The notes below the pieces were generated by a model, which saw only the letters and a list, made by a program, of their open reading frames with translations, made no database searches and was not told the origin of the DNA. Positions 20,328 to 28,881 of a stretch of 49,580 nt of DNA are shown here, one piece after another. Position 1 is the first letter of the stretch. Each line of letters opens with the position of its first letter. Made by a program: the position numbers and the translations under genes. The DNA is from Nitrospira sp. (GTDB lineage Bacteria; Nitrospirota; Nitrospiria; Nitrospirales; Nitrospiraceae). The stretch spans positions 1 through 49,580 of the forward strand of contig JARFXP010000011.1 of the NCBI GenBank assembly GCA_029194675.1, in the 5' to 3' direction.

Positions 20328-21794
20328 CTACCGTATCATCGGTTTTTTGAGGTACCAGTGTGTCGATTGCTCATAGGCATGTGCGGCCCGAAGCACCGTC
20401 TCTTCCTCAAAAGCTCGCCCAATCATCTGTAAGCCAATGGGAAGCCCTGTTTTGCTGAAGCCGCAAGGCAGAGCGATCGCCGGCAATCCGGCCAGGTTGA
20501 CCGAGATCGTAAAAATATCGGAGAGATACATCTGTAAGGGATCTTCGCTCTTTTCACCAAGCTTGAAGGCCGGCGTCGGCGTGGCCGGAGTCACGATCAA
20601 ATCCACTTCTTTGAAGGCGGCCGCGAAATCTTGGCAGACCAACGTTCGCACCGCTTGGGCCTTCCCATAATAGGCATCGTAATAGCCAGCACTGAGTACA
20701 TAGGTCCCCAACATGATCCGACGCTTCACTTCCGGTCCGAATCCTTCCTGCCGCGTCTTCATGTAGAGTTCGAGAAGATCTTTGGTTTCCTTGGCACGGA
20801 ATCCGAACTTCACCCCGTCGAAGCGGGCGAGATTCGAACTGGCTTCCGCCGTCGCGATCACATAGTACACAGCCACAGCCGCGCCGGTGCTCGGCAGACG
20901 GATTTCCCTGATCTCAGCGCCAAGATTCTTCAACTCCCCAATGGCCGCTCTGACTATCTGCTCGACGTCCGGGTCGAGTCCTTCAGTAAAAAATTCGACC
21001 GGCACGCCGATCTTCAGAGTTTTGAGATCCCGTTTTTGCAGCGCTTTCATGTAATCCGGCACGGAGCAATCGACCGAGGTGGAGTCCATCGGATCATGAC
21101 CTGCAATGGCCTGCAGAAGAAATGCCGCGTCAGACACGTCTCTCGTGATCGGTCCGATTTGATCCAGCGAGGAGGCGAACGCGACCAACCCATATCTCGA
21201 GACCCGTCCGTAGGTCGGCTTCAGCCCCACCACTCCACAGAACGCCCCCGGTTGCCTGATGGACCCGCCGGTGTCTGAGCCAAGTGCCGCCACACATTCC
21301 TCCGCCGCCACCGCTGCAGCGGATCCTCCGCTAGATCCTCCCGGCACACAGTGTAGGTTCCAAGGATTTCGGCTGGGGCCGAATGCGGAGTTCTCCGTCG
21401 ACGATCCCATCGCAAACTCGTCCAAATTCGTTTTACCCAACAACATGTACTCCTGCGCTCGCAACTTGGCGATCACCGTCGCGTCGTAGGGTGGCACAAA
21501 ATTCTGCAACATTCGAGAGCTGCAGGTTGTGAGTACACCTTCCGTACAGATATTATCCTTGATGGCAAGCGGCATTCCGGTGAGCGGATTGGTCTTTCTC
21601 CATACCTTGAGCTTCCGATCCAAGGCTTCCGCCTGTACGAATGCTGCTTCCTTCGCTTGGGTGACGAAGGCCTTCACCTTCGGCTCCACCTGGCTGATGC
21701 GCAGAAGGTAGGCGCGCGCAATCTCTGTGGCCGTGACTTCCCCTGCCTTGAATTTCTTATGAAGCTCGACGAGGCTTAGTTTCTGGAGGGACAT
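20328..21794 (-). CDS. gatA: Asp-tRNA(Asn)/Glu-tRNA(Gln) amidotransferase subunit A
   Basis: From ATG 21794 (AGGA upstream) the enzyme is 488 residues and numbers like known GatA proteins. The amidase triad is Lys79 (PLAIKD), cis-Ser154 (PGGSSGGS) and Ser178 (GSDTGGS). It releases ammonia from glutamine for transamidation by GatB. An upstream in-frame start at 21827 would add eleven residues that do not fit the family. The gene lies between panD and the DUF948 gene. Confidence 0.97.
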   Translation of the reverse strand: MSLQKLSLVELHKKFKAGEVTATEIARAYLLRISQVEPKVKAFVTQAKEAAFVQAEALDRKLKVWRKTNPLTGMPLAIKDNICTEGVLTTCSSRMLQNFVPPYDATVIAKLRAQEYMLLGKTNLDEFAMGSSTENSAFGPSRNPWNLHCVPGGSSGGSAAAVAAEECVAALGSDTGGSIRQPGAFCGVVGLKPTYGRVSRYGLVAFASSLDQIGPITRDVSDAAFLLQAIAGHDPMDSTSVDCSVPDYMKALQKRDLKTLKIGVPVEFFTEGLDPDVEQIVRAAIGELKNLGAEIREIRLPSTGAAVAVYYVIATAEASSNLARFDGVKFGFRAKETKDLLELYMKTRQEGFGPEVKRRIMLGTYVLSAGYYDAYYGKAQAVRTLVCQDFAAAFKEVDLIVTPATPTPAFKLGEKSEDPLQMYLSDIFTISVNLAGLPAIALPCGFSKTGLPIGLQMIGRAFEEETVLRAAHAYEQSTHWYLKKPMIR

Positions 21795-21869
21795 GAATTT
21801 CCTGCTACAGACAGGTGAGCGCAACACGGACTGACACCGGAGCTCATCGATCAGCCTGTTTTCGGCTTC

Positions 21870-22226
21870 TCAGCTCACCGTCACAATTCGATTCTTTTCA
21901 TTCACCCGAACGATCTTGGGTGTGTGCTTCTTGATCTCTTCCTCGCCGTAATACTCGTAACAAAAGATGATGATCTGATCTCCGACCGCCGCCTTTCGCG
22001 CGGTGGGCCCGTTCAAAATGATCTCCCCTTTCCCCCGCGTACCGTTGATCGCGTAGGTCATAAATCGCTCCCCGTTATTCAGATTCGAGCAGATAATGGC
22101 CTCATACGGCAGGATCCCCGCCGCCTCCATCAAATCTTGGTCGATGGTCAGACTGCCTTCGTACTCGAGGTGGGCTCCCGTCACTGTCGCACGGTGAATT
22201 TTCGAACGCAGCATTTGTCGAAACAT
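21870..22226 (-). CDS. panD: aspartate 1-decarboxylase
   Basis: 118 residues. PanD makes beta-alanine for pantothenate and coenzyme A. It is a pyruvoyl enzyme that cleaves itself between Gly24 and Ser25, and the site is present in EYEGSLTID. The conserved YEAIICSNLNNGERF and INGTRGKGEIILNGPTA blocks follow. The gene is inserted between gatC and gatA, which is not a functional link but does suggest a shared transcript. Confidence 0.96.
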   Translation of the reverse strand: MFRQMLRSKIHRATVTGAHLEYEGSLTIDQDLMEAAGILPYEAIICSNLNNGERFMTYAINGTRGKGEIILNGPTARKAAVGDQIIIFCYEYYGEEEIKKHTPKIVRVNEKNRIVTVS

Positions 22227-22298
22227 CGATCGTCCCGCTATTCGTCAGTCGCCGCTCATCAGGCGTTGTCGTCAACGTACGAGTCGACTGTCTGACGA

Positions 22299-22592
22299 TT
22301 AACGCTCCTCTAAAATTTTAGGGACCACAAACCCGTCTGATTCACGCTCAGGTGCGTTTGCTAACGCCTGGTGCGATGTAAGGGACGGACGTACGACATC
22401 CTCCCGAAACACATTCACTCGCCCCATGACGGTGGCGGTCGGCTCGATTCCCGTCGTGTCGTACCGGTTCAATGTATCGACATGCGCGAGAATCTGAGTC
22501 AACTGTTTGGCAAATGTCTCCTTCTCAGCCGGTGTGACGGCCAATCGTGCCAACTGTGCCACCTTTTCCACATCCAGCTGCGTAATCTCCAC
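22299..22592 (-). CDS. gatC: Asp-tRNA(Asn)/Glu-tRNA(Gln) amidotransferase subunit C
   Basis: About 97 residues from GTG 22592, which has GAGGAAGGG about 10 bases upstream. The protein starts with the usual ITQLDVEKVAQLARLAVT and ends with the ESDGFVVPKIL block that contacts GatA. GatC is the small belt that holds GatA and GatB together. An upstream ATG at 22640 would add 16 residues coded inside the adjacent palindromic repeat and is rejected. The stop lies 72 bases before panD. Confidence 0.93.
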   Translation of the reverse strand: MEITQLDVEKVAQLARLAVTPAEKETFAKQLTQILAHVDTLNRYDTTGIEPTATVMGRVNVFREDVVRPSLTSHQALANAPERESDGFVVPKILEER

Positions 22593-22615
22593 TCTCGTTG
22601 TTCCCTTCCTCACAG

Positions 22616-22735
22616 GATGTTCAAAATGGTCTTCCAGCAAGGCCGCAGGGAGTCTCGCGACTGAGGGGTACTTTCTGAAGTACCTCGCAGGGAGAGAGAC
22701 GACCGAGAACGCCGCTGGAGACCATTTTCAACATC
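22616..22735. repeat. 120-bp palindromic repeat element (MITE/REP-like)
   Basis: The outer arms are near-complementary: ATGTTCAAAATGGTCTTCC at the left (22617-22635) and GGAGACCATTTTCAACAT at the right (22717-22734). Inside is a perfect hairpin of GGTACTT and AAGTACC around TCTG at 22667-22684. It fills the gap between glmS and gatC, is non-coding, and resembles dispersed repeats of Nitrospira genomes. It may act as a transcript-processing or termination structure between the two genes. Confidence 0.6.
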
Positions 22736-22738
22736 CGC

Positions 22739-24568
22739 CTATTCCACCGTTACGCTTTTTGCCAGATTCCTCGGCTGATCGACATCCGCCCCGCGCAATA
22801 CTGCAATATGATACGCGAGGAGTTGAAGCGGGATGGTGAACAAAATCGGCGAGATCAGCGAATGGGTGTCAGGCACGGTGAATACCGCATCCGCAATCTT
22901 GCCGAGCTCCCGCTCTCCTTCTGCTACAAAGGCAATCACCGGCGCGCGGCGCGCTTTCACTTCCATGAGATTGCTGACTGTTTTATCGTAGAGTCGGTCC
23001 CGAGGCGCCAACACCACAACCGGCATATCTTTGTCGATCAGCGCGATCGGGCCATGTTTCATCTCGCCCGCCGCATAGCCTTCGGCATGGATGTAGGAGA
23101 TTTCCTTGAGCTTCAGCGCCCCCTCCAGTGCGATCGGGTAGTTGATGCCGCGCCCCAAAAACAGAAAGTTCCGCTTTTTGTAATACCGCTTGGCGATTGC
23201 TACGATTTCGGCTTCTCGCTGGAGCACACGCTCGACCAACACCGGCAACTTCACCAGCCGATCGAGCCAGGCTTTCCCGTCCGCCACCTTCATCACATTA
23301 CGAACACGCGCAAAATGCAAGGCCAGAAGATACAGCGCGGTGAGTTGCGCCGTAAACGCCTTAGTGGAGGCAACCCCGATCTCCGGCCCGCAGTGTGTGT
23401 ACAGCACCCCGTCCGATTCACGGGCCAAGGTACTGCCGACGACGTTGACGATCGAGACGACACGTGCACCTTTTTGCTTCGCCTCTCGCGCAGCAGCCAG
23501 CGTATCGGCCGTCTCACCGGATTGAGAAATTGTGATGAACAAGTCGTTTTTTCCGACGAGCGGATCGCGATACCGAAACTCGCTCCCGATATCCACCTGC
23601 ACCGGGGTACGGACCATTTCTTCGAGCAAATACTTTCCGACCTGGCCTGCATGCCAGGACGTGCCGCAGGCGACGATCCAGATGCGCTCAACCGCTGAGA
23701 ATTCATTGGGCGTCAGGCCGATGCCGGGCAGATCCGCCTCCCCCGTTTCATAGGAATACCGTCCGCGCATGGTATCAAGAATGGTCTGCGGCTGTTCGTG
23801 AATTTCTTTCAGCATGAAGTGGGGATAGCCGCTTTTCTCGGCTGCAGATGCATCCCACGTAATTGTCGACGACTGACGCGAGACCGCATGGCCGTCGACG
23901 TCGGTCAGGTCCACTCGGTGTTGCGTGACCACCGCCACATCCCCCTCTTCAAGGTAGGTCACTTCCCGCGTGTGCGCGAGCATCGCCATCACATCGGAAG
24001 CGACGTAGGATGCGTGCTGTGTCCGACCGACCACGAGCGGACAGCCAGACCGCGCAGCAATCAACGTTCCAGGTTCCCGCTCAGAAATCACAGCCAGCGC
24101 ATAACTGCCCCGCACATCTTTCGTCGCGAGCCGCACGGCGTCGGCCAGCATGTTCTCTTTCTGAAGATACTTATCGATCAAATGGGCGACAACCTCCGTA
24201 TCGGTTTCCGATTCGAATTTGTAGCCGTCTTTTTGCAACTGCTGCTTCAATTCCTGATAGTTTTCGATAATCCCGTTGTGCACCAACACACACCCTTTCG
24301 ACCGATGCGGATGGGCATTCTGTTCCGAGGGCTTTCCATGGGTCGCCCAGCGGGTGTGGCCGATTCCGACCGTTCCCTTGAGCTCGTTGGACTTGAGCGC
24401 CATTTGAAGATTAGCCAGTTTGCCCACGCTCCGTCTGACGGCAATCTTTTCTCCCTGCATGACGGCGACTCCCGAGGAGTCGTACCCTCGGTATTCCAAC
24501 TTCGCCAGTCCCCCGATGAGAATCGGAACCGCATCTTGATCGCCGACGTATCCGATGATTCCACACAT
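22739..24568 (-). CDS. glmS: glutamine--fructose-6-phosphate aminotransferase (isomerizing)
   Basis: 609 residues. It makes glucosamine 6-phosphate from fructose 6-phosphate and glutamine for cell wall and lipopolysaccharide synthesis. Cys2 (MCGIIGYVG) is the glutaminase nucleophile. The N-terminal glutaminase domain runs to about residue 220, followed by two SIS domains (SQSGETADTL near residue 350 and SYIHAEGYAAGEMKHGPIAL near 485). The C-terminal KSVTVE tail is the usual ending. It lies 53 bases after glmU, the next step of the same pathway. No glmS riboswitch was seen in the short leader. Confidence 0.97.
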   Translation of the reverse strand: MCGIIGYVGDQDAVPILIGGLAKLEYRGYDSSGVAVMQGEKIAVRRSVGKLANLQMALKSNELKGTVGIGHTRWATHGKPSEQNAHPHRSKGCVLVHNGIIENYQELKQQLQKDGYKFESETDTEVVAHLIDKYLQKENMLADAVRLATKDVRGSYALAVISEREPGTLIAARSGCPLVVGRTQHASYVASDVMAMLAHTREVTYLEEGDVAVVTQHRVDLTDVDGHAVSRQSSTITWDASAAEKSGYPHFMLKEIHEQPQTILDTMRGRYSYETGEADLPGIGLTPNEFSAVERIWIVACGTSWHAGQVGKYLLEEMVRTPVQVDIGSEFRYRDPLVGKNDLFITISQSGETADTLAAAREAKQKGARVVSIVNVVGSTLARESDGVLYTHCGPEIGVASTKAFTAQLTALYLLALHFARVRNVMKVADGKAWLDRLVKLPVLVERVLQREAEIVAIAKRYYKKRNFLFLGRGINYPIALEGALKLKEISYIHAEGYAAGEMKHGPIALIDKDMPVVVLAPRDRLYDKTVSNLMEVKARRAPVIAFVAEGERELGKIADAVFTVPDTHSLISPILFTIPLQLLAYHIAVLRGADVDQPRNLAKSVTVE

Positions 24569-24621
24569 AACGGTTGCTCCAGTCTAACGAGGCTGATCGG
24601 CAGACGATTCTCCCGTCGCAA

Positions 24622-26220
24622 TCAGCGTTTCAATGACTTCGCGCGCCTGTTCTTCATGTTACTCGAAGTCTTTTTGGCTCTTTGGCCCCCCTGCCTGTCG
24701 GAAGCTTTCGCTGAATTTTCGCTCGGCGGACCGGCGGTCAGCAACATCCGACGTTTAGCTGCCCACCCGACTCGATTGACCTGCGGCACACGGGCGATCG
24801 CCAATGAATCAGCCGGCACGTTCTGCGTCACAGTCGTCCCTGCCGCCACGACTGATCCTTCTCCGATCGTGACCGGCGCAATCAGCTGCGTATCGCTCCC
24901 AAGAAACACATTCTTGCCGATCACCGTGCGATGCTTTCGCGCTCCGTCGTAGTTACACGTGATGGTGCCGGCGCCGATGTTGACGCCTTCTGCAATCGTG
25001 GCATCACCCAAATAGCTGAGGTGATTGGCCTTGGAGCCTTCGCCCAATTCGGTTTTCTTCATCTCGACAAAATTTCCGACTTTTGCTTTCCGTCTGATCA
25101 GCACACCTGGACGAAGATGCACGAACGGTCCCACATGCGCTTCGTCGTGGACTTGTGACTCGCACAGAACAGAGGAATCCAGAATCTCAACGCGATTGCC
25201 GATCACGCAATCGGTGATGCGAACCCCAGATCGGATTGTCGTCCCTTCACCGACTATTGTTTTGCCTTCGAGGCTCACTTGTGGATAGAGCACCGTATCT
25301 CTTCCGATGGTGACTCCGGCATCAATCCACACGGAGCCAGGATCTCGCATCGTGACTCCGGCTTCAAGCCAGCGATCGCGAATCTGTTGACGGACGACCC
25401 GTTCCGCAGCCGACAGCTGTTGCCTGGTATTGACTCCCAGCCCCTCTTCGGGATCTTGAAGGCTCACAGCCGCAACCGACCGCCCCTGGGCAACTGCCAT
25501 TCGAACAATATCAGTCAGATAGTATTCATTCTGAGCGTTGCGTGGCTCCAGCTTATCGAGGGCCTCAAAGAGAAATTCTCCGGACACGACATACGTCCCT
25601 ACGTTGATTTCCTTCGTGGCTCGTTCTACCGGAGTGGCATCACGATCTTCGACGATCTTCAACACATCGGATGGAGTTATTTCACTCCGGTGATCGCCGC
25701 CGAGCTGCCGGCGGATAACTCGGCCATAGCCGCTGGGATCATCGAGCATCGCCGTCAGAATCGTCACAGTTGCGCTCTGCGCTTGATGAACCCTCAAAAG
25801 TTCGCGCGCCGTCTCCTCCTTCAGCAACGGGGTATCACCGTTCAAGATAAGATAATTCGTCGGACGCGCTTCGTCGCCCTGACAAAACACGGGGCGGCTT
25901 TGCACCACGGCATGGCCGGTCCCAAGTTGTTCGGCTTGCTCGACGATGCGCACCGACTTTGATCCAGGTCTGCCTGCAATACCCGATTCAATCACTTGCC
26001 GAACCCTGTCGGATTGATGCCCGACCACAACCGCAATGCGATGACCCGCCAGTTGTAGCGCCACATCGACGGCATAGAGAACCATGGGCTGCCCTGCGAC
26101 ATGGTGCAGCACCTTTACTTGGCTGGAGTTCATCCGCTTGCCCAACCCGGCCGCCATTACGATCACTCCTAAGCCGGGAATACGCGAGACCGCCGTGTGT
26201 TGCTCTACCGATTGTTTCAT
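24622..26220 (-). CDS. glmU: bifunctional UDP-N-acetylglucosamine pyrophosphorylase / glucosamine-1-phosphate N-acetyltransferase
   Basis: 532 residues. The N-terminal pyrophosphorylase domain has AAGLGKRMNSSQVKVLHHVAG and EQLGTGHAV. The C-terminal left-handed beta-helix has hexapeptide repeats and the catalytic KKTELGEGSKANHLSYLGDA block followed by NYDG. It converts glucosamine 1-phosphate to UDP-GlcNAc. The protein is about 70 residues longer than typical forms, mostly a basic tail (RAKKTSSNMKNRRAKSLKR) and a short N-terminal extension. The tail has no known role. Confidence 0.96.
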   Translation of the reverse strand: MKQSVEQHTAVSRIPGLGVIVMAAGLGKRMNSSQVKVLHHVAGQPMVLYAVDVALQLAGHRIAVVVGHQSDRVRQVIESGIAGRPGSKSVRIVEQAEQLGTGHAVVQSRPVFCQGDEARPTNYLILNGDTPLLKEETARELLRVHQAQSATVTILTAMLDDPSGYGRVIRRQLGGDHRSEITPSDVLKIVEDRDATPVERATKEINVGTYVVSGEFLFEALDKLEPRNAQNEYYLTDIVRMAVAQGRSVAAVSLQDPEEGLGVNTRQQLSAAERVVRQQIRDRWLEAGVTMRDPGSVWIDAGVTIGRDTVLYPQVSLEGKTIVGEGTTIRSGVRITDCVIGNRVEILDSSVLCESQVHDEAHVGPFVHLRPGVLIRRKAKVGNFVEMKKTELGEGSKANHLSYLGDATIAEGVNIGAGTITCNYDGARKHRTVIGKNVFLGSDTQLIAPVTIGEGSVVAAGTTVTQNVPADSLAIARVPQVNRVGWAAKRRMLLTAGPPSENSAKASDRQGGQRAKKTSSNMKNRRAKSLKR

Positions 26221-26268
26221 CGAGGGCTCCGGATCTGAGAGGATCGCAATCGAGTCTAAGACACGTAT

Positions 26269-26937
26269 TTATCCGATCGGCACACCGGCATCCGGTTGTT
26301 TGGCCTGACTCCACTTCGATTCCCCGCTCAGGGCCGAAGCTATGGTGCCGGACGGTGTATAGAGACCGCCTGACACGATCAGTTTCATCGCTTCCTCAAT
26401 ACTGATATCAACAGATGTCACCTCTCGTTCCGGCACCAATAGAAAATAGCCCGACGTCGGATTGGGCGAGGTGGGCACATAGACGTGAACGAGCGCCTCC
26501 TGGCCCAATGCCGTTGTCTCGCCTTTTGTCATGCCGGTCACGAACGCAAAACAATAATGGCCGTTCTTGGGGAATTGGATCAAGACCACACGTCGATACG
26601 ACCCGCGCTCTGAAAAGGACAGAATATCCATCATGGATTTCAATGTTGAATAAATCCCCCGTACGAGGGGCAGTCGGTTGAGCCAATCCTCCCAGTGCCC
26701 CACAATCTGGCGCCCGATGAAATTCGCCGCGAACAACCCGACCAAAAAAATGAGCAACACCAGAGTGACGATCCCTAAGCCGGGGATATAATGGTCTGGC
26801 ACCAACTCTGCGACGGCATCGCCTAAGATGCCGTCTACCGCGACGAACAGGGTCTTCAGGACGAGAATAGTGCCCCAGATAGGAGTGACAAGAAGGAGAC
26901 CTGTCAAAAAATACCGTCTTAGCGCGGTCTTGAGCAT
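26269..26937 (-). CDS. DUF502 family membrane protein
   Basis: 222 residues with two membrane helices (about residues 10-33 and 52-75). A soluble part with RQIVGHWEDWLNRLPLVRGIYSTLK and the Pro/Gly-rich VHVYVPTSPNPTSGYFLLVP block follows; both are typical of DUF502. The domain's function is not known. It lies 48 bases upstream of glmU on the same strand and may head the long gene run. Confidence 0.9.
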   Translation of the reverse strand: MLKTALRRYFLTGLLLVTPIWGTILVLKTLFVAVDGILGDAVAELVPDHYIPGLGIVTLVLLIFLVGLFAANFIGRQIVGHWEDWLNRLPLVRGIYSTLKSMMDILSFSERGSYRRVVLIQFPKNGHYCFAFVTGMTKGETTALGQEALVHVYVPTSPNPTSGYFLLVPEREVTSVDISIEEAMKLIVSGGLYTPSGTIASALSGESKWSQAKQPDAGVPIG

Positions 26938-27138
26938 ATATCACCAGCACCCAGCCACAGGCAGAGTTTTCAGCTGTTCATCTTACAGAGTTCCAGACAA
27001 ACCTCGCAAGCGTTTTATTGTAAATTTCAACGGGTTATGTAGCTGGATAGGTGAAATTCCAGAAAGGTACCGGTCTTGCTATTCGCTACAAGGTGACATA
27101 GGATCGCTCCCTGATGACGGCTGAAATGAAAATCGCCG

Positions 27139-27813
27139 ATGGGTAAAACATCTAGAAAACCAACGGGTATTTTCATCACGCTGGAAGGCGGTGAGGGAAG
27201 CGGAAAAACGACACAAGCTCGAAGACTTTGTGAGCGGTTGAGCGCGCAAGGCCTGGACGTGCTGCATACCAGAGAACCGGGTGGGACGCTTCTCGCTGAA
27301 CGTCTGCGGAGTCTCCTGCTCGACCATTCGGTGGAATCGATTGCTCCGGAAACGGAAGCCTACCTCATTTTCGCGGCAAGACGCCAACATGTGGATCACG
27401 TCATCAAACCCTCGCTCGCACGCGGGATGACGGTCGTCTGTGATCGATTCTCAGATTCGACGATGGCCTATCAGGGGTATGGACGGGGATTGGATCTCCG
27501 AGTGTTGCGCACGATGAACGACTGGGCGACCGGAAAACTTACTCCACAGCTCACGTTGCTCTTCGATGTCCCTGTAGCTGTCGGACTCAGTCGACGCCGT
27601 AGTCGCACAGCCACTCAAAATCGGCTCGATCGAGAAACCGAACGGTTCCACCTGAAGGTCCGTGCGGGATTTCACGCGTTGGCCCGGCGAGAACCTCGAC
27701 GCATCACGGTGATCGATTCCACACGACCTCTGGAATCGGTGGCACAAACCGTGGAAGAACTGGTCATCAACTGGCTCAAAACGTATTCCGCACGGACATC
27801 GAGACACCGATAG
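27139..27813 (+). CDS. tmk: thymidylate kinase
   Basis: 224 residues. It phosphorylates dTMP to dTDP. The P-loop GGEGSGKTTQ lies near residues 16-25, the DR motif in VCDRFSDSTMAYQG, and the lid has RRRSR and NRLDRE. The start codon is preceded by weak AT-rich sequence. It lies three bases before holB, so the two are cotranscribed. Confidence 0.96.
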   Translation: MGKTSRKPTGIFITLEGGEGSGKTTQARRLCERLSAQGLDVLHTREPGGTLLAERLRSLLLDHSVESIAPETEAYLIFAARRQHVDHVIKPSLARGMTVVCDRFSDSTMAYQGYGRGLDLRVLRTMNDWATGKLTPQLTLLFDVPVAVGLSRRRSRTATQNRLDRETERFHLKVRAGFHALARREPRRITVIDSTRPLESVAQTVEELVINWLKTYSARTSRHR

Positions 27814-27816
27814 CCC

Positions 27817-28845
27817 ATGCCTTTCGCCGACATCACAGGCCACGAGCAACCGATCTCCCTCCTTCAAGCGACCTTGTGCAATGATCGCTTGGCCCATGCC
27901 TATCTGTTCTATGGCGAACCCAGGGTCGGAAAGTTGATGACCGCCGTGAGGCTGGCTCAGGCCCTCAACTGCGAACAGCTCGCTCAGACGGAGGCTCAGG
28001 ACAGCTGTGGGCATTGCCGATCCTGCCTGCAGATAGCCGCGCGGACGCACCCGGATTACTTCGTCGTCGAGCCCGACCCAAAAGCAGCAACGCCCCAAAT
28101 CAAAATCGAGCAAGTACGGGAGATCGAACACCAGTTCGTCTATCGACCACTCGTCGGGGAACGGAAGATTTGCTTGATTGATGACGCAGACCGACTGACG
28201 ATCGGGGCAGCCAATGCGCTCCTCAAGACCTTGGAGGAGCCCCCGGGTCATAGTCTCTTCATCCTGGTCACCAGCAGGCTCCATGCGCTTCCGATCACCA
28301 TTCGATCACGCTGCCAAGCGCTCCGTTTCACCACGCCCGCCCGCACGCAAGTTGAAGCAGCGTTGATACTCAAGCGTGAGCTTCCTCCTGCCGATGCCCG
28401 TTTCCTGGCGGTCTTCGCCGATGGCCGGATCGGAGAAGCGCTCACGGCAAATGTCGCAGAAGTTCGCACGCGACAGCAAGAATGCCTGGCTTTGGTGAAG
28501 CCGGAAAGCTTGAAGTCGAGCGCGACCATTCTCTCTGCATCGGAAAGTTTGGCCAAGACAGACCGTGGAGAAGAAACGCTCGCCTGGCTTGCGCGATGGA
28601 TCCGCGATCTTGTCATTGTCATCGTGGATGGAGATCAGGATCAGATCCTTCACTTCGACCAACTCGCCGACCTGCGACGGTACACCCAGCGAGCGGACGT
28701 CGACAGTCTCCTGACTCTCCTGAATGACATCGAGCGGGCCGAACAGCAATCCACGCGGCACTTGAACGTGCAGATGACGCTGGAAACGACGTTCCTCCGC
28801 CTGCGCGAGGCACTCGGGCTGGTCCCTGCCGGAGCTTCCGCCTAG
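27817..28845 (+). CDS. holB: DNA polymerase III subunit delta' (clamp loader)
   Basis: 342 residues with an AAA+ fold. GHEQPISLL and RLAHAYLFYG at the start and the SRC motif (IRSRCQ) are the delta' hallmarks. The zinc module is visible as CGHCRSC near residue 69. The P-loop is degenerate (GEPRVGKL, without the final Ser/Thr), which fits delta' subunits that do not hydrolyse ATP. It sits in the tmk-holB pair, an arrangement seen in many bacteria. Confidence 0.93.
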   Translation: MPFADITGHEQPISLLQATLCNDRLAHAYLFYGEPRVGKLMTAVRLAQALNCEQLAQTEAQDSCGHCRSCLQIAARTHPDYFVVEPDPKAATPQIKIEQVREIEHQFVYRPLVGERKICLIDDADRLTIGAANALLKTLEEPPGHSLFILVTSRLHALPITIRSRCQALRFTTPARTQVEAALILKRELPPADARFLAVFADGRIGEALTANVAEVRTRQQECLALVKPESLKSSATILSASESLAKTDRGEETLAWLARWIRDLVIVIVDGDQDQILHFDQLADLRRYTQRADVDSLLTLLNDIERAEQQSTRHLNVQMTLETTFLRLREALGLVPAGASA

Positions 28846-28881
28846 CAATAAACGCTCCCAACCTGATATCTTGCCTTCGTT

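Noticed and set aside
22808..23698. 296-codon plus-strand open frame
   Set aside because: It is antisense to glmS and has no recognisable motif.
24569..24621. possible glmS riboswitch ahead of glmS
   Set aside because: The 53-base gap is too short for the ribozyme and shows no matching core.
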